DNA of 43,656 nucleotides from Bacillus sp. MUM 116. GTDB lineage: Bacteria > Bacillota > Bacilli > Bacillales > Cytobacillaceae. This document shows positions 8,203 through 15,099 of the stretch, piece after piece. The notes beneath the pieces are model-generated. The model had not been told where the DNA came from. It saw nothing but the letters and a program-made list of their open reading frames with translations, and did no database searches. Location of the stretch: contig NZ_MLYR01000078.1 in the NCBI RefSeq assembly GCF_001866655.1, forward strand, positions 1-43,656. The letters are read 5' to 3'. A program made the translations under genes and the position numbers. Positions within the stretch are counted from its first letter, which is position 1; each line of letters starts with the position of its first letter.

Positions 8203-9144
8203 TTATACCGTTTCTTTTTTAATCTTCAAAGTTGCTAAACTAGCAAATTCATGTACAAGCGTAGCCGCTAACAATGAAGTAATTTGTGTCGGGTCATACG
8301 ATGGCAATACTTCCACTAAGTCAAAACCGATAAAATTGAAATCAGTTAAAGAACGAACCATTTTCAAAGTTTCGAGGCTATTATATCCGCCTACTTCAAG
8401 TGTCCCTGTCCCAGGTGCACAGGACGGATCCACAAAGTCGATGTCGAAAGTTAAGAAACATGGCGTATCGCCGATTACTTCTTTCATCTCCCGTAAGATA
8501 TCCGCAAAGCCTCGTTCATGAATGTCCGGAGTGGTAATGACGTTGTAGCCTAAATCATAGCTTGCCTCTAAGTCCCCAGGATGGTTTAATGTCCCCCTAA
8601 TCCCGATTTGAAATACTTTATTAGGAATCAATAAACCTTCTTCATGCGCCCGAATGAATGGGGAACCATGCCAGTATTTTTCATCATAATAGGTATCCCA
8701 TGTATCTGTATGGGAATCAAAATGAATCATTGCCACTGGACCATATTTCTTTGCTGCAGCACGGAGGTTTGCCAATGTAACTGAATGATCTCCTCCAAGC
8801 CCAATTGGGATGATATTTTGATCCATTAATTCAAACATCGCATCTTCAATTAATTTATAACTGCGATGGATATTGTGTGGGATGACGGAAACGTCACCGA
8901 TATCAATTGCATTGGTATCATCAAATGGGTAAACCTTATGAATTGGATGATAAGGAAATAACGTCATCGAAGCTTGGCGGATAGCCTGTGGAGCAAAACG
9001 AGCTCCAACACGGAAGGAAGCCGCAGTATCAAAAGGCATCCCGACAATTGCCAGTTTCGCGTCCTCTTGAGATGATGGTAATCGCATAAATGTTCCGGTT
9101 GTGCAAAATTCTGGTTTCACATCAGGGGTTAATGGATATTTCAT
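8203..9144 (-). CDS. speB: Agmatinase / ureohydrolase-family protein
   Basis: A 313-residue binuclear-manganese ureohydrolase. The metal-site motifs are GLGGDHSVT (residue about 117), IHFDSHTDTW (about 141) and TFDIDFVDPSCAPGTGT (about 233). The last of these, with APGTGTLEVGG, is closer to agmatinases than to arginases. Agmatinase converts agmatine to putrescine and urea; guanidinobutyrase or related activity on other guanidino compounds is possible. No speE or other polyamine gene is adjacent, and the gene has its own promoter with a 16-bp palindrome just downstream. That is unlike the common speE-speB arrangement and suggests catabolic, inducible control (inference). Confidence 0.85.
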   Translation of the reverse strand: MKYPLTPDVKPEFCTTGTFMRLPSSQEDAKLAIVGMPFDTAASFRVGARFAPQAIRQASMTLFPYHPIHKVYPFDDTNAIDIGDVSVIPHNIHRSYKLIEDAMFELMDQNIIPIGLGGDHSVTLANLRAAAKKYGPVAMIHFDSHTDTWDTYYDEKYWHGSPFIRAHEEGLLIPNKVFQIGIRGTLNHPGDLEASYDLGYNVITTPDIHERGFADILREMKEVIGDTPCFLTFDIDFVDPSCAPGTGTLEVGGYNSLETLKMVRSLTDFNFIGFDLVEVLPSYDPTQITSLLAATLVHEFASLATLKIKKETV

Positions 9145-9171
9145 ATTATTAGTCTCCTTGAAATCATATAT

Positions 9172-9187
9172 TAACTACCGGTAGTTA
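9172..9187. promoter_or_regulatory. 16-bp perfect palindrome, candidate TetR operator
   Basis: TAACTACCGGTAGTTA reads the same on both strands. It lies 28 bp upstream of the agmatinase-family ATG and within about 20 bp downstream of the predicted transcription start, a usual place for a TetR repressor. The TetR gene is the next gene downstream. Confidence 0.7.
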
Positions 9188-9197
9188 GTTTAATTAA

Positions 9198-9226
9198 ATT
9201 ATAAGGTGACAGTATTGAATAGTCAA
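9198..9226 (-). promoter_or_regulatory. Sigma-A promoter of agmatinase-family gene
   Basis: On the minus strand TTGACT (9226-9221), a 17-bp spacer, and TATAAT (9203-9198). The predicted start of transcription is near 9191, directly in front of the palindrome. Confidence 0.85.
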
Positions 9227-9358
9227 ACAATTCTTTAAAAAAATATTTACATTTCAATAGATTTATAGGATGAGCCCAACAATTTTCCTAAATAATTTGC
9301 AGGAATTTGTCAGTTTTAGAGGAATATATTATTAGAATTTAAAAAGGAGGAAGATTAA

Positions 9359-9706
9359 ATGAAGAAGTTTTTATCTTTATTTATGGCTGGTTTTATTATT
9401 CTATTAATGTTTGTTGTGCCTGGCAGTCCGGTAAAGGCGGATTGCGGATGTAATGTTTCACCCATTGTAGGGGCTGAAAAAAATAAAATTGTTGCAAAAT
9501 TAATAAGTAATGAAGAGTTTAAAAAAGTAAAACTGAATTCAATCCACGAAGGATATTCATGGAAAGGCGTAAAAGCTATTGAGGTTATAAAGGATAATGA
9601 TAATGGTATTATATTAGTAGGTGTTCCTTTTATAAATAAAGATGGTTCTGTCGAAATGTTTGCTTTTATGGATGGACATTTTCTCGGTATTTCTCCCAGT
9701 CATTAA
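9359..9706 (+). CDS. Small secreted protein of unknown function
   Basis: A 115-residue protein with a clear Sec signal peptide: MKK, a hydrophobic core, and a likely cleavage after VKA near residue 27. The mature part begins DCGCN with two close cysteines and continues as a roughly 85-residue domain of mixed strands (VKAIEVIKDN, GIILVGVPFIN, GSVEMFAFMDGHF). There is no third Cys, so a disulfide between the two or a metal site is possible. AAGGAGG precedes the ATG and a terminator follows, so it is monocistronic. I do not recognise the family. Confidence 0.8.
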   Translation: MKKFLSLFMAGFIILLMFVVPGSPVKADCGCNVSPIVGAEKNKIVAKLISNEEFKKVKLNSIHEGYSWKGVKAIEVIKDNDNGIILVGVPFINKDGSVEMFAFMDGHFLGISPSH

Positions 9707-9717
9707 TTTTGCTTAAT

Positions 9718-9750
9718 GGTGTAAAAGTCACAGCCCTTTTACACCTTTTT
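9718..9750 (+). terminator. Terminator of small secreted protein gene
   Basis: GGTGTAAAAG and CTTTTACACC pair around an 8-nt loop and are followed by TTTTT. Confidence 0.88.
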
Positions 9751-9806
9751 CTATGCCCGCAAACATTATGATAAAATAACGTTACCAAATACGGACGGTG
9801 GATGTA

Positions 9807-11177
9807 ATGGAAAATTATTCTGAATTAGTAACAAAACAACGACAATTTTTAAAAACCGGAAAAACAAAGGATGTTTCCTTTCGAATCCAAGCCTTACAAG
9901 ACCTCAGGAAATTGATCCGCACCAATGAAAAAGAAATCATGTCTGCATTGAAAAAGGATTTAAATAAAAGCGAATTTGACTCCTATATAACAGAAATTGG
10001 AATTGTATTAGAGGAGATCCGTTTTACTCTTAAGCATGTTAGAAAATGGGCCAAACCTAGAAAAGTAAAAACTGGAATTGCCCAAATAGGTTCCAAAAGC
10101 TATATCTATCCTGAGCCATACGGAGTCACATTGATTATTTCACCATGGAACTATCCTTTTCAACTGGCGATTGCCCCGTTAATAGGTGCGGTTGCAGCAG
10201 GAAATTGCGCTATGTTAAAGCCTTCAGAACTAACACCGGAAACCTCCAAACTATTGGCAGTATTAATCTCTCAAACCTTTCCTGAAGAGTATATTACGGT
10301 TGTCGAGGGTGCCGTGGAAACAAGCCAAGCATTATTACAAGAGAATTTTGATTATATCTTCTTTACCGGTAGTGTCTCGATTGGAAAAGTAATCATGGAA
10401 GCAGCAGCAAAAAATTTAACCCCTGTTACATTGGAGTTGGGTGGCAAAAGCCCATGTATAGTTCATGAGGATGCTAATTTGAAATTAGCGGCAAAACGCC
10501 TTGCCTGGGGGAAATTTTTAAATGCTGGGCAAACATGTGTTGCTCCAGATTATCTTTATGTCCATAGAGGGGTTAAAAATGAATTTTTAAAAGAATTCGT
10601 ATCCGTCATTAATGAACTATATAGTGACAATGTATTTAACAGCGGAACATTTACAAAAATTGTTAGTGAACGGCATTTTAACCGTTTGGTCGGTTTTATT
10701 TCAGATGGAAATGTATATTATGGTGGAAATGATGATTTAGGGTCTCTAACGATTGAACCCACCATTCTTGATAAAATTTCGTGGAAGGATTCCATCATGC
10801 AGGAAGAAATTTTTGGGCCCATCCTCCCTGTCTTAGATTATGACGATGCAGAGGAAATGGTTGAAAAAATAATTGCCCGTCCAAAGCCGCTTGCACTCTA
10901 CCTTTTTTCAGAAAGCTCTGAATTTCAAGCATCGATTTTAAACCAGATTTCCTTCGGCGGTGGCTGCATTAACGATACCGTTTATCATCTCAGTTCCCCT
11001 TATCTTCCATTTGGCGGCGTGGGCGAAAGCGGTATTGGTGCCTACCACGGAAAAGGCAGCTTTGACGTCTTTTCCCATGAAAAAAGCATCCTAAAACAAA
11101 CAACTTCCTTTGACCTGCCCTTTCGCTATCCGAACCGCAAAAATGCATTAAAACAAATCAAGAGATTTATAAAGTAA
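9807..11177 (+). CDS. Class 3-type aldehyde dehydrogenase (YwdH-like)
   Basis: A 456-residue NAD(P)-dependent aldehyde dehydrogenase of the shorter class 3 type (YwdH of B. subtilis, fatty and coniferyl aldehyde dehydrogenases). The cofactor loop is ISPWNYPFQLA (residue about 112), then FTGSVSIGK, the general base in ELGGKSP, the catalytic Cys244 in GQTCVAP, and EEIFGPILPV. The C-terminal membrane-type extension is short and basic. I start it at ATG 9807, nine bases inside a GTG-opened frame, because GGTGG is correctly placed for it. It appears monocistronic. It oxidises aldehydes to acids; the substrate is unknown. Confidence 0.92.
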   Translation: MENYSELVTKQRQFLKTGKTKDVSFRIQALQDLRKLIRTNEKEIMSALKKDLNKSEFDSYITEIGIVLEEIRFTLKHVRKWAKPRKVKTGIAQIGSKSYIYPEPYGVTLIISPWNYPFQLAIAPLIGAVAAGNCAMLKPSELTPETSKLLAVLISQTFPEEYITVVEGAVETSQALLQENFDYIFFTGSVSIGKVIMEAAAKNLTPVTLELGGKSPCIVHEDANLKLAAKRLAWGKFLNAGQTCVAPDYLYVHRGVKNEFLKEFVSVINELYSDNVFNSGTFTKIVSERHFNRLVGFISDGNVYYGGNDDLGSLTIEPTILDKISWKDSIMQEEIFGPILPVLDYDDAEEMVEKIIARPKPLALYLFSESSEFQASILNQISFGGGCINDTVYHLSSPYLPFGGVGESGIGAYHGKGSFDVFSHEKSILKQTTSFDLPFRYPNRKNALKQIKRFIK

Positions 11178-11200
11178 ACCCAGCCAATCGGCTGGGTCTA
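11178..11200 (+). terminator. Hairpin after aldehyde dehydrogenase
   Basis: ACCCAGCC and GGCTGGGT pair around a 4-nt loop; the T-run after it is short and interrupted (CTACCTTTT). It sits between convergent genes and probably serves as a terminator. Confidence 0.6.
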
Positions 11201-11494
11201 CCTTTTAATTTGCAAAAATAAATCATCATATTTCTTCGCCAAATCAAAGTCTAATGCAGTTAGCCCTTTTGCATGCCAAGAGGTAATCTTTAAGGTAACC
11301 AGTTTATAGTCAATTGAAATAAACGGATGGTGATTAACCTTCTCAGAAAGATTAGCCACTTGTTGAACAAACTCCACACCATTTAAATATTCACTAAACC
11401 GATACTTTCGTTCGATCCATTTTGTCTCTGTCAACTTCCAACTAGGCACAATAGCTAATCTCTCGTGAATTTCCTCTTCTGTTAACTTTTCCAT
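11198..11494 (-). CDS. Pterin-4a-carbinolamine dehydratase
   Basis: A 98-residue PCD/DCoH-family protein. The family motif is visible as EKVNHHPFISIDYKLVTLKI, then WHAKGLTALDFDLAKKYD, with the active-site His pair. Members dehydrate 4a-hydroxytetrahydropterin, the product of aromatic amino acid hydroxylases. No phenylalanine hydroxylase is nearby; in many bacteria PCD-like proteins stand alone and may serve pterin or molybdopterin metabolism. The ribosome site GGGGGAGAGG precedes the ATG. Confidence 0.9.
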   Translation of the reverse strand: MEKLTEEEIHERLAIVPSWKLTETKWIERKYRFSEYLNGVEFVQQVANLSEKVNHHPFISIDYKLVTLKITSWHAKGLTALDFDLAKKYDDLFLQIKR

Positions 11495-11515
11495 TACCTC
11501 TCCCCCTCATAAACG

Positions 11516-11553
11516 AAGACACTACTTTAAAAAAGAAAGCAGTGTCTTTTTTT
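11516..11553 (+). terminator. Terminator-like hairpin upstream of the PCD gene
   Basis: A 13-bp stem with one imperfect pair (AAGACACTACTTT with AAAGCAGTGTCTT) is followed on the plus strand by seven T residues. The T-run faces plus-strand transcription, although both flanking genes are on the minus strand. It may stop readthrough from the aldehyde dehydrogenase gene. Confidence 0.5.
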
Positions 11554-11556
11554 CCC

Positions 11557-11805
11557 CTAGCTGATTTGTTCTTCATTATTTTCCAAATTTATTAATAACC
11601 GTTTATTAGGAATTTGTGTTAGATTAGCCTTTTTTAATAAGTAAGACAAATGTTCGACCGGCATGGAACCTCTACCTTTATTTTCTCCAAGACAAAATTG
11701 AACCGTGATTCCGTTGTTACTTGTTATCGTCATTGTTTCCGCGGAATTGAAATTCCCTTGAATACCTTGAGAAATTTGATATTTTGTCCCTTCTTCTATT
11801 AGCAT
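11557..11805 (-). CDS. Small protein of unknown function
   Basis: An 82-residue soluble protein with no signal peptide or membrane helix. It has a strand-rich first half (KYQISQGIQGNF, ETMTITSNNGITVQFCLG) and an acidic tail. An AAAGGAG site precedes the ATG, and the clean reading frame with good ribosome spacing supports a real gene. The layout recalls small host-factor-like beta-barrel proteins, but I do not recognise a family. Confidence 0.65.
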   Translation of the reverse strand: MLIEEGTKYQISQGIQGNFNSAETMTITSNNGITVQFCLGENKGRGSMPVEHLSYLLKKANLTQIPNKRLLINLENNEEQIS

Positions 11806-11985
11806 TTGATAACTCCTACTCCTTTAATTCATTTGCTAATAGTATGCCTCGACCAAATTTATACATACATAATTTTACCATATTCAGAAATAACTTTCTC
11901 CCAATATTAAATTATCTTTTTCAAATAATTATGATAAGTTTCTTCGAAAAACCTTTCATTTACCAGCTTTCATTCTGTGTTTCTG

Positions 11986-11994
11986 TGTTATAAT
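11986..11994 (+). promoter_or_regulatory. Extended -10 promoter of purine permease gene
   Basis: TGTTATAAT is an extended -10 element 70 bp before the permease ATG, with no good -35 hexamer. The leader (11995-12063) has a small AGTAT/ATACT hairpin at 12008-12021 and no match to a purine riboswitch or PurR box that I can see. Confidence 0.5.
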
Positions 11995-12063
11995 GTTTTT
12001 CGGCATAAGTATATAAATACTAAATGCGGGTGGGAGAGGGAGAATACGAAAGTGTGATAAAAA

Positions 12064-13353
12064 ATGAAAGGAGTTTTCAAGCTTAAAGAACACAAAACTA
12101 ATTTAAAAAAGGAGGTTATGGCAGGGTTTACATCATTTTTTTCCATCGTCTATATTATTGCAGTAAATGGACATATTTTGCATGATTCAGGAATGCCGCT
12201 GGAAGCAGGAATTATCGCAACCATATTTGCATCGCTTGCGGGGTGCTTACTCGCTGCCTTTGTACCTAATGCGCCATTAATGATTGTTCCAGGAATGGGC
12301 ATCAATGCTTTATTCACGTATACCTTTGTTGGATCACTTGGATTGAGTTATCAGGAAGCCTTAGGAGCAGTAACCGTTTCAGGTGTGTTATTTGCGATTA
12401 TCGCTTTTTCCAAATTAGCTTCAATTATTTCAAGGTCGATTCCAACGTCATTAAAGGAAGCTATCACCGTAGGAATTGGCTTGTTTATCGCCTTTATCGG
12501 CTTGCAAAAAAGCGGCCTGATTGTCGAAAATCCCAATAATTTCGTAGCATTAGGTGACTTGTCGTCTCCAATTGTGCTTGCCTCGATCATTAACCTGGTG
12601 ATAACCTTGTTTTTATTTTTGAAAAAGGTTCCGGGGAATTTTTTAATTAGTATTATTTTGGGTACTTTGACATCCTATTTTTTAGGTGTGATTAATTTTT
12701 CCCATATGGACAAAGGGTTCATTTCAATTAACGAGTATCGAAATGTTTTCATGAGCTTTGATTTTGGAAAAATAGCAACCATTCCATTTTGGACTGCGAC
12801 CTTCTCATTAACACTGGTATTGGTGTTTGAGAACATTGGAATTCTCCATTCTCAGGTGGATGGCATGCTAAAAGCGCCTGAGAAAAACGGTAAAGCATTG
12901 CGTGCAGTCTCCATTTCTGCGATTTTATGCGGACTTTTAGGTACCAGCCCTCCGGTTTCAACGGTTGAATCGGCTGCAGGGATTACTGCTGGTGGAAGAA
13001 CAGGTCTAACCTCTGTCGTAACAGGTTTCCTTATTTTAATGTCCCTTTTCTTCCTGCCTTTGATTAAATTGGTTCCAAATGCGGCCATCGCACCTATTTT
13101 GATTATTTTGGGCGGATTAATGTTAACGAATATTGTAAACATCGATTTTACGGATTTCACGGAAGCATTTCCTGCGTTTTTAATCATCCTGATGATTCCG
13201 TTAACTTATAGTATCGTGGACGGAATTGCCTTTGGATTCATTGCCTATCCGTTAGTTAAACTGTTTACAAATAAACACAAGCAATTGTCATTACCAATCT
13301 TTATTATTTCATTCTTATTTTTAACGAATTTCCTGCTACACTATGTTGGATAG
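12064..13353 (+). CDS. NCS2/AzgA-family purine permease (PbuG/PbuO-like)
   Basis: A 429-residue transporter with 12-14 predicted membrane helices. AzgA-type features are the opening KKEVMAGFTSFFSIVYIIAV, PNAPLMIVPGMGINALFTYT (residue about 77) and TSPPVSTVESAAGITAGGRTG (residue about 297). The family imports hypoxanthine, guanine or adenine with protons; B. subtilis PbuG and PbuO are relatives. The start is the first one possible, since a stop lies two codons upstream; the nearest ribosome site is weak. The exact base transported is not determinable here. Confidence 0.88.
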   Translation: MKGVFKLKEHKTNLKKEVMAGFTSFFSIVYIIAVNGHILHDSGMPLEAGIIATIFASLAGCLLAAFVPNAPLMIVPGMGINALFTYTFVGSLGLSYQEALGAVTVSGVLFAIIAFSKLASIISRSIPTSLKEAITVGIGLFIAFIGLQKSGLIVENPNNFVALGDLSSPIVLASIINLVITLFLFLKKVPGNFLISIILGTLTSYFLGVINFSHMDKGFISINEYRNVFMSFDFGKIATIPFWTATFSLTLVLVFENIGILHSQVDGMLKAPEKNGKALRAVSISAILCGLLGTSPPVSTVESAAGITAGGRTGLTSVVTGFLILMSLFFLPLIKLVPNAAIAPILIILGGLMLTNIVNIDFTDFTEAFPAFLIILMIPLTYSIVDGIAFGFIAYPLVKLFTNKHKQLSLPIFIISFLFLTNFLLHYVG

Positions 13354-13362
13354 CATGAAACG

Positions 13363-13389
13363 AAAAGAGAGGCTCTCGCCTCTCTTTTT
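13363..13389. terminator. Bidirectional terminator, permease / DUF1292
   Basis: A perfect 11-bp stem, AAAAGAGAGGC and GCCTCTCTTTT, around a 4-nt loop, with a T-run on the plus strand. It serves two convergent genes. Confidence 0.92.
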
Positions 13390-13657
13390 ATTCTTTATCA
13401 GCCAATATTTCCTCAAAGGCATAAGAGACTTTTGTAAATTCTTCATCACTTTCAATCGCTGATAAATCGCCTTCTTCATCCACTTTTAGGAAGAAAATAT
13501 CGATATCTTCATTGGTTTCCTCCCTTACGTCTTCTACAAAACCAACGGCTGCATAGTCTGTTCCTTCAATTGTTAAAACGGCCAGTACTTCTACTTCTTG
13601 CCCCTCATCATTCGCTTCACCAATCGTAAATACTTCGCCTACTTCAACTTTTTCCAT
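13388..13657 (-). CDS. DUF1292 family protein
   Basis: An 89-residue very acidic protein (EVGEVFTIGEANDEGQEVEV, then VDEEGDLSAIESDEEF), matching DUF1292 proteins such as YrzB, which are common in Firmicutes and of unknown function. I choose ATG 13657 because GAGAGGAG lies about ten bases upstream; the frame can be read from 13690 without support. It is monocistronic and ends in the shared terminator. Confidence 0.85.
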   Translation of the reverse strand: MEKVEVGEVFTIGEANDEGQEVEVLAVLTIEGTDYAAVGFVEDVREETNEDIDIFFLKVDEEGDLSAIESDEEFTKVSYAFEEILADKE

Positions 13658-14020
13658 TCTGTACTTCTCCTCTCTTTTCACAATTTGCATCTAGCAACAG
13701 TATCTCCAAACTAGGAGTTTTTTCATGCTAAAATTGTCCGATTTTGTATTTTATATTACTAAAATTGTCATTTCTTGCGCTTTCCCAGGAAAATCATCGG
13801 GAAATATTTAAGTGATAGAAAAAACCTATATCGAATAGTTGAGTTATGAAGGACTTTTTGTATTTCTTCAAAACTAGCTTCCATGTTCTCTTCAAAAAAT
13901 GAATCCTTATCTGTAAGATAAATAATAACTAAAATGTATTAATTTATACTTATTGACAATTAGAAATTACAGAAAAAGAAAGTATGATAAAAGAATACTA
14001 AAAAAGATGGGGTATAAAAA
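13658..14020. promoter_or_regulatory. Intergenic control region of lysR-type gene and DUF1292
   Basis: This 363-bp gap holds no gene. CTAAAATTGTC occurs twice (13728-13738 and 13759-13769), 31 bp apart, three helical turns. Near the LysR gene, GTAT-N6-ATAC at 13936-13949 is followed by TTGACAATTAGAAATTACAG (13953-13972). Nearly the same string recurs upstream of the MFS gene at 18641-18660. The TTGACA there has no -10 at normal spacing. Confidence 0.5.
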
Positions 14021-14902
14021 ATGGAATGGGATCAAATCAATTATTTTCAAACTGTAGCAAAGGTTCAACATATTACACGTGCGGCTAAGCTATTATCCAT
14101 TTCCCAGCCTGCTCTTAGCCGTTCCATTGCGAATCTTGAAGAAGAGTTAAATGTGCAGCTTTTTGATCGCAAAGGCAGGAATATTTATTTAAACAGATAT
14201 GGAGAAATGTTCTTAAATCGTGTAGAACAAGCTATCAAGCAAATTGAGATAGGAAAAAAAGAAATATCAGATGAAGTGCATCCAGATTATGGAACTATTT
14301 CCCTATCGTTCTTGCCCTCACTTGGCATAAGTGTAGTCCCAGAAATTTTAAGCACGTATAAAAAAACCTGTGCCAATGTTAAGTTTCAGCTAAACCAAAA
14401 TTCGAATCGGCAGATCGTGGAACAATTAAAATCGCGGAAAGTCGATCTTGCCTTAATCTCGATGCATCATGAGGAGAAAGAGATTTTATGTACACCACTT
14501 TTAACAGAGGAACTATTTTTGATCGTTTCAATTGACCACCCGCTTGCTGATTATCATGAAATTGATTTAAAAATGATAGAAAATGAACCATTTGTCTCCT
14601 TTAAAGATGTGAATGAACTGCAATCCATTATATATCATTTATGCCAAGAGGCCGGTTTTTCTCCAAACATTGTATTTGAAGGTGAGGATATTGGTACAGT
14701 ATCCGGTTTAGTAGGTGCAAAATTAGGCGTTTCATTAGTACCGGATATACAAGTCTTGGATAAAAGCAAGATCAAGCTTATTCGTGTAAAAAATCCAATA
14801 TGTCATAGAGAAATAGGAATTGCTTGGTTAAAGGATAGGTACTCTTCACCTGCTGTCGAACGGTTTATTGAATTTGTTTTTCGTTTATTTAAAATCACAT
14901 AA
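14021..14902 (+). CDS. LysR-family regulator (YybE-like)
   Basis: A 293-residue LysR-type regulator. The winged helix-turn-helix is at residues 1-60 (QINYFQTVAKVQHITRAAKL, then SQPALSRSIANLEEEL), followed by the two-lobed effector domain (TISLSFLPSLGISVVPEIL, then LKSRKVDLALISM). It resembles B. subtilis YybE, whose neighbour yybF encodes an MFS transporter. Here a YybF-like MFS gene lies 3.8 kb downstream beyond pyruvate carboxylase, and related motifs occur in front of all three genes. The effector is unknown. Confidence 0.9.
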   Translation: MEWDQINYFQTVAKVQHITRAAKLLSISQPALSRSIANLEEELNVQLFDRKGRNIYLNRYGEMFLNRVEQAIKQIEIGKKEISDEVHPDYGTISLSFLPSLGISVVPEILSTYKKTCANVKFQLNQNSNRQIVEQLKSRKVDLALISMHHEEKEILCTPLLTEELFLIVSIDHPLADYHEIDLKMIENEPFVSFKDVNELQSIIYHLCQEAGFSPNIVFEGEDIGTVSGLVGAKLGVSLVPDIQVLDKSKIKLIRVKNPICHREIGIAWLKDRYSSPAVERFIEFVFRLFKIT

Positions 14903-14977
14903 AGAGCAAATGGATAAAGAGTTAACACCTGCTTTTTCAACTAAACAATCAAATAACAAGATTAATATAATCTAAAA

Positions 14978-14995
14978 TATGTATGAATTTCCATG
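14978..14995 (+). promoter_or_regulatory. Candidate LysR box upstream of pyruvate carboxylase
   Basis: ATATGTATGAATTTCCAT matches the first 14 bases of the MFS-gene motif (ATATGCATGAATTT) with one mismatch. It lies about 105 bp upstream of the pyc start. The AT-rich context lowers confidence. Confidence 0.35.
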
Positions 14996-15099
14996 TTCAA
15001 GCATGCTACAATGGGTACAATACGATGTTAGAATTATTAATTTATTATAGGATTAGATTAATTCTAATTATTTTGTAAATATGAAAGGACTGATCGTCT

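Noticed and set aside
10355..10368. ACCGGTAGT string inside the aldehyde dehydrogenase gene as a second TetR operator
   Set aside because: It is not palindromic there and lies within coding sequence.
11986..12063. Purine riboswitch before the purine permease
   Set aside because: The leader is only about 70 nt and lacks the conserved core and P1-P3 arrangement.
13953..13988. TTGACA with TATGAT as promoter of the LysR gene
   Set aside because: The spacer would be 24 bp, far from 17; kept only as a shared motif.
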